Below are positions 22,589-29,896 of a DNA stretch of 49,466 bases, one piece after another. Source of the stretch: a virus. The notes below the pieces were generated by a model. That model made no database searches. It was not told the origin of the DNA and saw nothing but the letters and a program-made list of their open reading frames with translations. Location of the stretch: the IMG/VR virus record IMGVR_UViG_3300046453_000177, positions 1 through 49,466 of that record; one strand, written 5' to 3'. The position numbers and the translations under genes were made by a program. How positions within the stretch are numbered: position 1 is the first letter of the stretch; each line of letters opens with the position of its first letter.

Positions 22589-22944
22589 TACGCCGCCCGC
22601 CCACGCAACACCCAATGGCTGTCCGCCGCGTCCAACTCCGCGCTGCCGACCGTCCACCGCTTGCCGGAAACGCTGATCTGACAGTCCGTGGTGATCTCGG
22701 CACCAAGCCCGGCAACAAGCACGATGATGCGCACGTCGCCCTCGCTGTAACCCTCACTCTGGCGCATGGCATAAGTGGCGGCATCAACCTGTGCGCGGCA
22801 GGCGATATCGGTGCCAGTTGATGGCAGGACGTTGCCTTCAAGGTCGGTCGCGTATTCTCCGGGGACGTGCAGAGTTGCGGGGAGATACAACCCCGACAGC
22901 ACAGATCCAAATATCGCCGCGATGCCTCCGTTCAATAAGCCCAT
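22588..22944 (-). CDS. Head-tail connector / stopper-like protein
   Basis: 118 residues from MGLLNGGIAAIFGSVLSGLY. The VPGEYATDLEGNVLPS loop and GDVRIIVLVAGLGAEITTDC block, with QISVSGKRWTVGSAELDAAD near the end, match small beta-barrel stopper (gpFII / gp16-like) proteins. It sits between the DUF4054 adaptor and the gp10-like gene. The 5' end overlaps the previous gene by 13 bp. Confidence 0.6.
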   Translation of the reverse strand: MGLLNGGIAAIFGSVLSGLYLPATLHVPGEYATDLEGNVLPSTGTDIACRAQVDAATYAMRQSEGYSEGDVRIIVLVAGLGAEITTDCQISVSGKRWTVGSAELDAADSHWVLRGRAA

Positions 22945-23363
22945 GGATAGCCCCCGTAGCCGCAGAGGGAGCCAGTCCCGGTCACGCGCGGGCCAGCCAC
23001 ACAAGCCTTGAGCATGGGCCAAACCTGCTGGCCGTAGGATGTAGCGCCATACTCGCCCATGCCTGCGGCCGACGTGTTATCAGCGCGTTCCAGCGTTATC
23101 GTACCGGACTTGATCGACTTGAAGCCGGACGCTCCCTGCGCCGCCATTTCCGCCTCTGTGCCGGTGCCGATGCCCTGGAGAGTGAGCAGATGCGCGGTGA
23201 TGAGCATGGCGGCCAGATCTGCGTCGTCGGCAAGACATGCCTGCAAGCCGTTCACCACGCGCCCGGCGCGGTCGGACCAGAAGGTATAGGCCTCGTCCTG
23301 CACCGCCGCGAAGGCAGGAAAGATCGCGATGAATGTGGTTTTGGTGGGCGGCGTATAGGCCAT
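22932..23363 (-). CDS. Head completion adaptor (DUF4054)
   Basis: The family plan is clear: FIAIFPAFAAVQDEAYTFW at the start, AAMLITAHLLTLQGIG in the middle, and SAGMGEYGATSYGQQVWPML near the C-terminus. These adaptors sit on the portal and receive the stopper. Just upstream of the start is a strong intrinsic terminator, so this gene and those after it depend on read-through or a new promoter. Confidence 0.75.
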   Translation of the reverse strand: MAYTPPTKTTFIAIFPAFAAVQDEAYTFWSDRAGRVVNGLQACLADDADLAAMLITAHLLTLQGIGTGTEAEMAAQGASGFKSIKSGTITLERADNTSAAGMGEYGATSYGQQVWPMLKACVAGPRVTGTGSLCGYGGYPWAY

Positions 23364-23376
23364 GGTCGATCCCTAC

Positions 23377-23409
23377 AAAAAGGGCCGCCGCTTCATCAGC
23401 AGGCGGCCC
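23377..23409 (-). terminator. Intrinsic terminator after the capsid genes
   Basis: On the minus strand GGGCCGCC and GGCGGCCC pair over a 12-nt loop and are followed by five U. It lies 22 bp after the stop of the 104-aa gene and 14 bp before the DUF4054 start. Confidence 0.75.
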
Positions 23410-23430
23410 CGTCTCCCCCGGAGAGGTTGG

Positions 23431-23745
23431 TTACTTCTTGTCGGCGGGCTTGGTCAGCGCCTCGACCTGCTTGGCGAGGTCGGCGTTGTCCTTTTTCAGG
23501 CCGTCGCGCTCACCCGTCAGCGCCTCGACCTGCTTGGCGAGGTCGGCCACCTTCTGGGTCAGCACATCGAAATCACCAGCATCGGGACCGTCGTCGGGAA
23601 GGTCCGACTTCTTGCCCAAGTCCGGCACTTCGCCCACGATGGTCTTGGGGTCGATCTCGGCGCTCTGGCCGGGATCGAGATAGACCACGCCGCTTTCGGT
23701 GCGGATGCCGCGCGTGCCTGGCGCGTAGTTCGTGTATTTCTTCAT
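23431..23745 (-). CDS. Small coiled-coil protein beside the capsid gene
   Basis: 104 residues. The first 45 (RGIRTESGVVYLDPGQSAEI) form a small beta domain like those seen in head-fibre or decoration proteins. Residues 60-100 form a coiled coil containing the 10-residue string ADLAKQVEAL twice, from a perfect DNA duplication. It lies immediately downstream of the major capsid gene and before an intrinsic terminator, so it should be made in amounts near the capsid protein. Possibly a head fibre or minor decoration protein. Confidence 0.6.
   Translation of the reverse strand: MKKYTNYAPGTRGIRTESGVVYLDPGQSAEIDPKTIVGEVPDLGKKSDLPDDGPDAGDFDVLTQKVADLAKQVEALTGERDGLKKDNADLAKQVEALTKPADKK
23453..23547 (-). 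repeat. 32-bp perfect direct repeat, 63-bp period
   Basis: Copies at 23453-23484 and 23516-23547 encode the same coiled-coil segment. The period of 21 codons is exactly three heptads, so copies can be added or lost without breaking the coil. Confidence 0.75.
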
Positions 23746-23748
23746 GGG

Positions 23749-24762
23749 TTACACTCCGTCAACGAGGGTGATGGCCTTCGGAATGCGGTTTTCGTAGCCG
23801 CCGATGTTCATCAGGCCCGGCACCTCCCAAGAGAACGGACCCTTCTGGTAGGGCTGGCTGCTGAACAGCTGATGGCCGCCACCGGGGAGGTGGAATTGAT
23901 GCACCTCGCGCGTGTTCGAATAGGCGATCATGCGCTTGGTCGAACCGGCGCCGGCGGTTTCCAGATGGCGCGACTTCTTGATGGTCAGCCCGGAAATCAC
24001 CGAATTTTCCTGCAAATAGCGCAGAAGCGACATGCCGGTGTCGGTCACGCGACGCGACGCCATCGAGTTATAGACGGAGGTTGGCACCGCAAGGGTGTCG
24101 GCCTGGTACGTCTCGCCGGTGTTGGTTTCGACCGACGTCAGCGCATCGTTGACGACCGCCACCGCCTGATCGGGGGTGCCGGTTGCAATGGCCTGCGCGG
24201 CGGTCGTCTGGGTCGCGAGCGGATTGTTGATGAAGCCGGTCGTGAACTTCAACCCATCACCGCGCATGGCGGTCTTGTGGATGAAGCGTTCGGCGGTCTT
24301 GGATGCCGCGTCCGACTTCTCCGCGAGGACGTTCTGACCGAGCTGCTGCGCCCGCTCCAGATCCATGCGGTTCCACTTGTAGCCGATCCCGGCCATGTGG
24401 TTTTCCTGGAGGAACTGCGTCCGGCTGACATCGGCGTAGGGCATATCGTCGGCCGCCACGTCGAACCATTCCGGCTTGCCCGCGATATCGCCCGAATAGA
24501 AGATCGAGCCAGCGGACCAGATGGTCCCCTGCGTGTCGATCGGCATGAACTCGGCATAGTCGGCGAGCGGGTAGCGCACCATGTAGGTGCCTTGCTCCAC
24601 GCGCATCAGCTGCGGGACGAGGAAAGCCATCGACTGCTGAGCATCGTTCAGGTCGATGTTGCGGATGCCATCCACGAAGCTGACACCGGGGCATTCGGGA
24701 TTTGCATCCAGATATGCCACCGCCGCCATGACGGAATCGAAAATCATTTTGGTCATTTTCAA
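23749..24762 (-). CDS. Major capsid protein (DUF2184, HK97 fold)
   Basis: 337 residues. ARG-free N-terminus (FDSVMAAVAYLDANPECPGV) followed by MAFLVPQLMRVEQGTYMVRY, GTIWSAGSIFYSGDIAGKPE, and the C-terminal HLPGGGHQLFSSQPYQKGPF with WEVPGLMNIGGYENRIPK. This is the DUF2184/encapsulin-like capsid family, with a short N-arm. The missing delta domain is supplied by the fused scaffold of the 25233-26333 gene. The start is either 24762 or MTKMIF at 24756. Confidence 0.85.
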   Translation of the reverse strand: MKMTKMIFDSVMAAVAYLDANPECPGVSFVDGIRNIDLNDAQQSMAFLVPQLMRVEQGTYMVRYPLADYAEFMPIDTQGTIWSAGSIFYSGDIAGKPEWFDVAADDMPYADVSRTQFLQENHMAGIGYKWNRMDLERAQQLGQNVLAEKSDAASKTAERFIHKTAMRGDGLKFTTGFINNPLATQTTAAQAIATGTPDQAVAVVNDALTSVETNTGETYQADTLAVPTSVYNSMASRRVTDTGMSLLRYLQENSVISGLTIKKSRHLETAGAGSTKRMIAYSNTREVHQFHLPGGGHQLFSSQPYQKGPFSWEVPGLMNIGGYENRIPKAITLVDGV

Positions 24763-24770
24763 GCTGCCCC

Positions 24771-25220
24771 TCAGCGACGCACGATGCGGACCAGGCCCGC
24801 AGCGGCAATGGTGTCATCAAATTCCCACCCGGCCGCCGCGACGTTGCTGGTCGAGACGTTGGTAATGAGGCCGCCCGGGGTCACATAAACCGGGTCGCCA
24901 TCAGCGACTGCGACGGCTGCGTTGACCCAGATTTTACCGCGGTTCTTGATGCGGAGATTATCCTTGGCGATGTAGGTGTCTGCGGCCCGATCGCTGGTGA
25001 CCGGAAGGCTGCGGTTGGCAATGGTGAAGCCGTACAGCGTGCCAGCAGCAGGCGTAACGGAAGCGCCTCGATCTGCGACGCCGCGGTAAACAGCCTTGCC
25101 GAAGCCAACGCTCGCGGATTCCAGCGAACGAGTAATGATATTGGAGGTTTCGCCGTCCGCTTCCATGCCAGCATAGCCGGAAGGAATGTCCTCAACGAAA
25201 GTGCTTTGAAGAACTGCCAT
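24771..25220 (-). CDS. Capsid decoration / cement protein (DUF2190-like)
   Basis: 149 residues in a beta-tulip pattern: VEDIPSGYAGMEADGETSNI, VGFGKAVYRGVADRGASV, and GDPVYVTPGGLITN, ending AAAGLVRIVRR. This is the trimeric cement protein that stabilises the expanded capsid. It lies between scaffold and capsid genes, 8 bp from the capsid start. The C-terminus, with the VTSDRAADTYIAKDNLRIKN loop, is where host tags often appear in relatives. Confidence 0.75.
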   Translation of the reverse strand: MAVLQSTFVEDIPSGYAGMEADGETSNIITRSLESASVGFGKAVYRGVADRGASVTPAAGTLYGFTIANRSLPVTSDRAADTYIAKDNLRIKNRGKIWVNAAVAVADGDPVYVTPGGLITNVSTSNVAAAGWEFDDTIAAAGLVRIVRR

Positions 25221-25232
25221 TGTCGTGACTCC

Positions 25233-25784
25233 TTATGCCGCGTTGGCGTTGCGGTGGGCGTTCTGCTTGTCGGCAAGCCAGGTGGCGCGCGCGGTGGCGA
25301 TGCCGGCGGCGCTGTCGGTGACAGGGCGGATGCCATCGCGGATCGTCTCGCGCAGCGGGTCAGGTGCCTTCGCGTCCTTGGTGAAAGCGATGAAAGCGCC
25401 CTCAATCGCAGCGTCCGCCATATCCTTGGCGGCATCACCCAGCTTGGCAGTCACAGCCTCCTTGCGGATTTCCGCGTCGCTCTTGCCATCGGTGACGATT
25501 GCGGGGGCCAGCGTCTTGGCCTTGCCGATGATATCGGCGCGGGCATCGGCAAGCATCTGGAGCTTGGCGGGGGTGACTTCGGCGTCCTTCAGCTTCTGCG
25601 TCAGGGCGGCGATCTCACCATCCTTGGTCTGAACAGCGGTCGTCGCGGTTGCCAGTTCGGCGGTCAGCGTTCCGACCTTACCCTGCGCGTCGGCAAGGGT
25701 GGCATTGAGGGTTCCGACCGCGAGGGCAACCGCCGCGCCGTCGCTCAGGTCAACGTCTTTGGCGTCGCCAATCGTGATCTTCAT
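25233..25784 (-). CDS. Nested in-frame scaffold protein (183 aa)
   Basis: The in-frame ATG at 25784 (MKITIGDAKDVDLSDG) has AGGAGA 6-11 bp before it, far better than most starts in this phage. It lies exactly at the protease-scaffold junction (codon 184). A separate scaffold would start here, as lambda Nu3 does within gene C. The product would be mostly coiled coil. Confidence 0.6.
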   Translation of the reverse strand: MKITIGDAKDVDLSDGAAVALAVGTLNATLADAQGKVGTLTAELATATTAVQTKDGEIAALTQKLKDAEVTPAKLQMLADARADIIGKAKTLAPAIVTDGKSDAEIRKEAVTAKLGDAAKDMADAAIEGAFIAFTKDAKAPDPLRETIRDGIRPVTDSAAGIATARATWLADKQNAHRNANAA

Positions 25785-26333
25785 GGGCTTCTCCTGGGGG
25801 ATTATGCGCTCGTCCACGATGCGCAATTCGGAGCCGCCACGCGCCGCGCGACAAGCTGCCAAATGGTTGTATTCAAGGTCGGTGAGAGAGGCGTCGTAAG
25901 CCTGCCCCTGATATTCGCCGGGGGTCATGTCCATGTCAGCGACATAGCCCCACGAAAATTCCTGATGCGTGGTAGCCAGCGCACGCACGGCGTCGGCATC
26001 GGTCACGCGAAACGGGATGCGCATCTTCTCGCCGTCGCGCATCACCTCATCGCCGGTGAAGCCGCGCGCCAGCTCGCGATAGTTGGTGGCGTTCACCGCC
26101 TGCTTGGGGTGATCCAGCGTGATCGGCACGCGAGCGGCGGAATCTAGCGCCTTTTTGCCGAACACAACGCTTTCAGGGCGGAACACACGCAGATCGCGGT
26201 CTATGCCCTCCAGTTCACCCTTGCGATAAAGCTGAATGTTGTTCGCGCGCGCCGTGTAGGCGTCGGCTACAAGGTAGCCTTCCTTTGTGATCGTGGCTGT
26301 GCCAGCCATAGGGACGCGATCGAACAATTGCAT
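25233..26333 (-). CDS. Prohead protease / scaffold fusion (DUF2213)
   Basis: 366 residues. Residues 1-170 form the DUF2213 protease: ALDSAARVPITLDHPK holds the catalytic-type His, followed by FSWGYVADMDMTPGEYQGQ and YDASLTDLEYNHLAACRAAR (SxxE-like region). Residues 185 onward form the scaffold: an Asp/Ala-rich part, then a coiled coil (ATLADAQGKVGTLTAELATA). The protease frees the scaffold during maturation. Start MQLFDRV at 26333 is preferred; an ATG at 26351 is also possible. A CGTCCGTAG element lies 33 bp upstream of 26333. Confidence 0.8.
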   Translation of the reverse strand: MQLFDRVPMAGTATITKEGYLVADAYTARANNIQLYRKGELEGIDRDLRVFRPESVVFGKKALDSAARVPITLDHPKQAVNATNYRELARGFTGDEVMRDGEKMRIPFRVTDADAVRALATTHQEFSWGYVADMDMTPGEYQGQAYDASLTDLEYNHLAACRAARGGSELRIVDERIIPQEKPMKITIGDAKDVDLSDGAAVALAVGTLNATLADAQGKVGTLTAELATATTAVQTKDGEIAALTQKLKDAEVTPAKLQMLADARADIIGKAKTLAPAIVTDGKSDAEIRKEAVTAKLGDAAKDMADAAIEGAFIAFTKDAKAPDPLRETIRDGIRPVTDSAAGIATARATWLADKQNAHRNANAA

Positions 26334-26366
26334 GGGGCTTGTCTGCCCCACGGCTTCGGGTAGGCT

Positions 26367-26375
26367 CTACGGACG
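26367..26375 (-). promoter_or_regulatory. Gene-boundary motif CGTCCGTAG, copy 6
   Basis: Thirteen bp after the stop of the HTH gene and 33 bp upstream of the protease start at 26333. Confidence 0.6.
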
Positions 26376-26388
26376 GTAGAAGGAAGGC

Positions 26389-26547
26389 TTATCCGGCAAG
26401 CCTGCGGATGCTCTCGATCTTGACCAATCGGCGCCCGCCAACGCGAACCGCCTCTATGCGACCCTCTGCAATCCAATTGTAAACCGTGGCGCGGGAAACT
26501 CCGATCGCCTTGCCAGCGTCAGCAATCGAGCAAAATATGGGTTCCAT
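26389..26547 (-). CDS. Excisionase-like HTH protein in the head module
   Basis: 52 residues from MEPIFCSIADAGKAIGVS, with RATVYNWIAEGRIEAVRVGG and KIESIRRLAG: a textbook MerR/HTH_17 domain, as in excisionases. AGGAGA before the ATG at 26547 supports the start. It is placed between the Mu-F head protein and protease genes, where such a regulator is not expected. Its upstream region holds two direct repeats. It may control local genes or act as a second recombination directionality factor; 48226-48600 encodes another Xis-like protein. Confidence 0.75.
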   Translation of the reverse strand: MEPIFCSIADAGKAIGVSRATVYNWIAEGRIEAVRVGGRRLVKIESIRRLAG

Positions 26548-26607
26548 GTCATTCTCCTTGTGGGAGACTTTGAGCATGGCTGGTTATGGCTGGACAGGGT
26601 ACACGCT

Positions 26608-26645
26608 CCGGATCGCGTACCGGTATTTGGACCGGATGTCGTACC
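26608..26645. repeat. Two 14-bp direct repeats before the HTH gene
   Basis: CCGGATCGCGTACC (26608-26621) and CCGGATGTCGTACC (26632-26645) differ at two positions and are 24 bp apart, about two helical turns. They lie upstream of the HTH gene and may be its binding sites. Confidence 0.5.
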
Positions 26646-27497
26646 CTATTCGATCTCTTCTAAGAGGGCGATATAGGCTTGCTCGCGACACCCGCACCAA
26701 GGTTGGACGCCTGCCCGCTGATCTGGAGAAAGGTCGCCACCTTCACCCCGCACAATCTTGCCAGATCGCAACTGGTAAAGGTTGCCCTCCCTCGCCTTGT
26801 GGTTCTGGCGTGGGTGAAGTTTACCGCTATGCCTCCATTTGACGAGTTCGATCCCAGCTTCGGCCTGCCGTTCCTTATCAAGCGCGGCCGATAGCTTGCT
26901 GTTCTGGTCGGCGGCGATTCCGATGGCTCGCGTCCGTCCCATGCCGGTAGCCTCGCGGATTTCCTTGGCCACTTCGCGCGGCGGCGTCCGGTTCTGGTAG
27001 CCGCGAAACACGGCGTCGGAAATGCGGCCCTGTGCCTGGTCGGAAATGTTGCGGACCAGCGCCACATTCCGCGCCATGAACGCCCCAAGCGTCTCCTGCG
27101 CGGCATCAGCCTGCAACACCATTTCGATGTCCACCCCGGCGCCCGCCTTGATCGCTGCGGCCCATTTGGAGCGGTGGATGCGCTCTGCTCGCACCACCCA
27201 TGCGCGCAGCCCCGGCGTGATGGTCGTGACAAGCCGCGTCAGAAACTCATTCGCCACGCTTTCGATGGCTGCGGTGATCTGGTCGGGGCTGTCGAGGACC
27301 AGCGCGTCAGCAACCGGCAGCGGGGCAGGGTTGTAGCCCGCCATGATGCGGTCGATGTTCTCGGCCCATATGCGCCAGGCCGGGGCGATGATGGCGGCTA
27401 GATCGATGGCTTGGGCGTCGGTTGGGATGATTGGGCGCAGTAGGACGTTGCGACGCTTGCCTGCTGCTCTGGCAAGGCTGGGGAGGGAGTAGGGCAT
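26646..27497 (-). CDS. Minor head protein, Mu gpF-like
   Basis: 283 residues from MPYSLPSLARAAGKRRN. The C-terminal core shows the Mu-F signature: ISDAVFRGYQNRTPPREVAKEI, then KEIREATGMGRTRAIGIAAD, KWRHSGKLHPRQNHKAREGN and QPWCGCREQAY. These proteins sit at the portal vertex and take part in head morphogenesis or DNA ejection. It follows the portal gene with one small membrane gene between them. Confidence 0.85.
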   Translation of the reverse strand: MPYSLPSLARAAGKRRNVLLRPIIPTDAQAIDLAAIIAPAWRIWAENIDRIMAGYNPAPLPVADALVLDSPDQITAAIESVANEFLTRLVTTITPGLRAWVVRAERIHRSKWAAAIKAGAGVDIEMVLQADAAQETLGAFMARNVALVRNISDQAQGRISDAVFRGYQNRTPPREVAKEIREATGMGRTRAIGIAADQNSKLSAALDKERQAEAGIELVKWRHSGKLHPRQNHKAREGNLYQLRSGKIVRGEGGDLSPDQRAGVQPWCGCREQAYIALLEEIE

Positions 27498-27498
27498 G

Positions 27499-27660
27499 TC
27501 ACCGAGTCTTGACCGGTGGAGGCGGCGCTCCGGGTGGCGGCGCGGGCGGTGCCTTGGGCCGATAAACGCCATATCCACCGCGCTGCCGTGGCGTGCCGCT
27601 GTCCGAGATGATCAGGGCTGCGATTATGATCACGATGGCAAGGATGGCGCAGTCGGTCAT
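27499..27660 (-). CDS. Small membrane protein, proline-rich tail (53 aa)
   Basis: A single hydrophobic segment (AILAIVIIIAALIISDSG) is followed by YRPKAPPAPPPGAPPPPVKTR, a poly-proline tail. The start at 27660 overlaps the portal stop by ATGA, and the stop is one base before the next ATG. Such a gene between portal and head protein is unusual. Its topology resembles small phage membrane peptides that cross-link to cell-envelope proteins, but the function is unknown. Confidence 0.6.
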   Translation of the reverse strand: MTDCAILAIVIIIAALIISDSGTPRQRGGYGVYRPKAPPAPPPGAPPPPVKTR

Positions 27661-29519
27661 GGCCGGATCTCCTCGAAAATCTCCGGCCCCAGCACAATCT
27701 TTCCGGTGTAAGGCTTGACCATCGCCAGATCGATGTCCCCGCCAACCTGAATGGAGATGTGCGGCTGATATTCCGGCCAATCGAACGACGCGCCCTTGTC
27801 TCGCATGTCCTGATTGCGGCTGATCAGCTCATAGGCGGTGAACAGGAGCGCCTTGTATTTGCCATCGGGGCCAAGTGCTTCGACCAGACGAGGGCCGCCT
27901 GCCTCGATCTCCAGCTTGCCACGCCAGGACTCGCCCATGGCCATCCAGTCAACCGGGGTGCGGCTGTAGGTGATCGTGACATGCAGATCCGGCGCGATGT
28001 CGGTGAAGCCCTGCGATTCCGCCCACTTCACGATGTCGGCGCGGTTGATGACGTCGCGGCGGACATAGAGCGGTTTTGCGGCCCAATCCTCCAGCATCCA
28101 TGCATCATTCGCAGCCATGGCACGGCGGGCGGGACGCGCGGCCCCGCCACTACCGGCAGATGCAAGATCACCTTCCTTTCCGCTGCTCTCATATCCGAGG
28201 GGCACGATCCCCAGTTCGGATTCGTCAACCTTGTCGGGCAGTTCCTCGCCCTTCTTCTCAGCCTCTTCGATCAGCTTCTTGAGGCCGGGGAAGCGCCCGC
28301 TCTCGATCAAGCGGTTCTGGATCGTCTTGGCCATGGCGCTTTCAGGAACCATCGCGAGCGAGACCAGCTTTTCGAGGGCCTGGGCTTCCTTGAGTTCGAT
28401 GTCAGCTTCATCCTTTTCGGAGAGCGACGCTAGGCCAGAGAATTTCCATGACAAATCGGCCGGCACGCCAGCGGATGGCAGGACGTAGGCGTCAATTCTC
28501 TCTATGTTGGGGCGGAGCTGCATATCCTGCTTGGCGGCGATGGTGTCTCGATAGCCCTTGTCGTCGCCTTCGCCTGTAGAGTTCATGCCATCCGGCGACT
28601 TCCCGAACAGTTTGGTCGCGGGCATTTCCGCCGCCCCGGCCAGGCGCCCGTCAAATGTAATGATGACGTCGCGCACACCGGCCAGCGATAACTGGCGTTG
28701 CTCCCACTCATCCTCCGCGTCCATAACAGCGGCGCGGTGGGCACTCTTGCCCTGCTGCGTCACCTCGATACGCTTCATGACCTTTTCGTCACCGCCAGGC
28801 TGCAACAGCGTCTCGGCCAGCCCCTTGAAGCGGTAGACGTCAACCTTCGCCTCTTCGATCAGCGATGCAAAACCAGCACATGCCGCGGTCGCCTGCTGGA
28901 CCGGTTCGTCAACCGCTTCCACGATCGACATGCCCCAGAAGCGATCTTCCCACGTCGCGGTGCGGATCGCTGGAATGGGCAAGCCCTTGAAGCATACGAC
29001 GCGCGAAGGGTGGATCTGGATTTGCCGCAACGTGCCGGACAGGCCGAACGTCTTGGGCTGGCGGAAGTTTTCGGACTGCGGGTCTTGCTCGATCTCACCA
29101 AGCGTCAGCTCGTAGCGCGACAGGACAGTGAGGTAGCGGATTTGCTGCGGGCGGATGTTGGTCGGAGCTGGCTGGCTGGGGTCGCTGTCACCGAACCCGA
29201 TAACGATCGCGCCACCACCCAAACGGCCAAGGGTTAGCGCTTCATACAGCTTCGGCCAGTATCCAAGCCGCCTTTCCTCTTTCTCGATCGCAGCGATCTG
29301 GTCGTCTTCGGCATCCCAATCGCGACCGGCGCGGGTCATGTCCTGCGCTGGGATGTCCACGATCTTGCGATGCAGCCAGGAGCCGAGATAGGCGGCTTCA
29401 ATCTGCGAAGGGTCTTGAAAGCGGCGCATCCACACATTGTGGACGGAGCGGTCAACGGTCGTGCCGCGACCTGTGAGGACATTAGCCAGTCCATCGAATA
29501 GGCGCGTGACGGTTCCCAT
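27657..29519 (-). CDS. Portal protein fused to Acb1-like 2H phosphodiesterase
   Basis: 620 residues. The first 430 are a DUF1073 portal: FQDPSQIEAAYLGSWLHRKI, IDIPAQDM-type segment, LGRLGGGAIVIGFGDSDPSQ, then RFWGMSIVEAVDEPVQQATA and LAGAAEMPATKLFGKSPDGMN. The last 150 hold two H-x-T/S motifs, DLHVTITYS (His513) and YQPHISI (His587), 74 residues apart, as in 2H phosphoesterases. DUF1073 portals are known partners of Acb1, which cuts the cyclic nucleotides used by CBASS immunity. Residues 440-475 are a flexible linker (SSGKEGDLASAGSGGAAR). Confidence 0.85.
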   Translation of the reverse strand: MGTVTRLFDGLANVLTGRGTTVDRSVHNVWMRRFQDPSQIEAAYLGSWLHRKIVDIPAQDMTRAGRDWDAEDDQIAAIEKEERRLGYWPKLYEALTLGRLGGGAIVIGFGDSDPSQPAPTNIRPQQIRYLTVLSRYELTLGEIEQDPQSENFRQPKTFGLSGTLRQIQIHPSRVVCFKGLPIPAIRTATWEDRFWGMSIVEAVDEPVQQATAACAGFASLIEEAKVDVYRFKGLAETLLQPGGDEKVMKRIEVTQQGKSAHRAAVMDAEDEWEQRQLSLAGVRDVIITFDGRLAGAAEMPATKLFGKSPDGMNSTGEGDDKGYRDTIAAKQDMQLRPNIERIDAYVLPSAGVPADLSWKFSGLASLSEKDEADIELKEAQALEKLVSLAMVPESAMAKTIQNRLIESGRFPGLKKLIEEAEKKGEELPDKVDESELGIVPLGYESSGKEGDLASAGSGGAARPARRAMAANDAWMLEDWAAKPLYVRRDVINRADIVKWAESQGFTDIAPDLHVTITYSRTPVDWMAMGESWRGKLEIEAGGPRLVEALGPDGKYKALLFTAYELISRNQDMRDKGASFDWPEYQPHISIQVGGDIDLAMVKPYTGKIVLGPEIFEEIRP

Positions 29520-29552
29520 GCTTGTGACGGTGGGGCGGGCGGGGCGTGATCG

Positions 29553-29561
29553 CTACGGACG
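29553..29561 (-). promoter_or_regulatory. Gene-boundary motif CGTCCGTAG, copy 7
   Basis: Lies between an intrinsic terminator (29572-29598) and the portal start, 33 bp upstream of it. Transcription past the terminator could restart here. Confidence 0.6.
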
Positions 29562-29571
29562 CTAGACGTAG

Positions 29572-29598
29572 AAAAGGGCGGCCATTGCTGACCGCCCC
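29572..29598 (-). terminator. Intrinsic terminator upstream of the portal gene
   Basis: On the minus strand GGGCGGTC and GGCCGCCC pair (one G-U) over a 6-nt loop, followed by four U. It is 23 bp after the stop of the 63-aa gene. Confidence 0.7.
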
Positions 29599-29620
29599 TA
29601 TTATTTTCTCAGCCCTGGCG

Positions 29621-29812
29621 TCAGGCCAGGCCAGCTCGCTTCGATGCCAGCGGCGAACGCGGATGGCCATTATCCAGCACGAAAAGAGGCTTGTCGCTGA
29701 TGAAGTCAGGTAGCAGATTCAGGGTGAAATCTACCGCTCGGTCAACGAGGGCCGATGCGAACGATAGCGCCGCGATGCAGGCCAGACTGATGATTGCGAA
29801 CATTCGTTTCAT
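29621..29812 (-). CDS. Small secreted or membrane protein (63 aa)
   Basis: The N-terminus (MKRMFAIISLACIAALSFASA) is a signal peptide or membrane anchor. The rest (LVDRAVDFTLNLLPDFISD and a basic C-terminus) has no known family. GGAG precedes the ATG at 29812. Sitting between terminase and portal and bounded by a CGTCCGTAG element and a terminator, it has its own transcription cassette, the look of a moron in the same orientation as the structural genes. There is no Cys for lipidation after the segment. Confidence 0.55.
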   Translation of the reverse strand: MKRMFAIISLACIAALSFASALVDRAVDFTLNLLPDFISDKPLFVLDNGHPRSPLASKRAGLA

Positions 29813-29887
29813 TGGAGTTCTCCTATTCCGCGGTGGGAAGTGATCGATCACGGAACCTGAAAAATGCCGCACGCCTACCGGCTTGGG

Positions 29888-29896
29888 CTACGGACG
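29888..29896 (-). promoter_or_regulatory. Gene-boundary motif CGTCCGTAG, copy 8
   Basis: Directly abuts the TAG stop of the terminase large subunit gene. The next start (29812) is 75 bp further on. Confidence 0.6.

Noticed and set aside
23362-24888. 508-codon plus-strand ORF over the capsid genes
   Set aside because: It is antisense to the major capsid, coiled-coil and decoration genes, whose products are recognisable. No protein family signal is seen.
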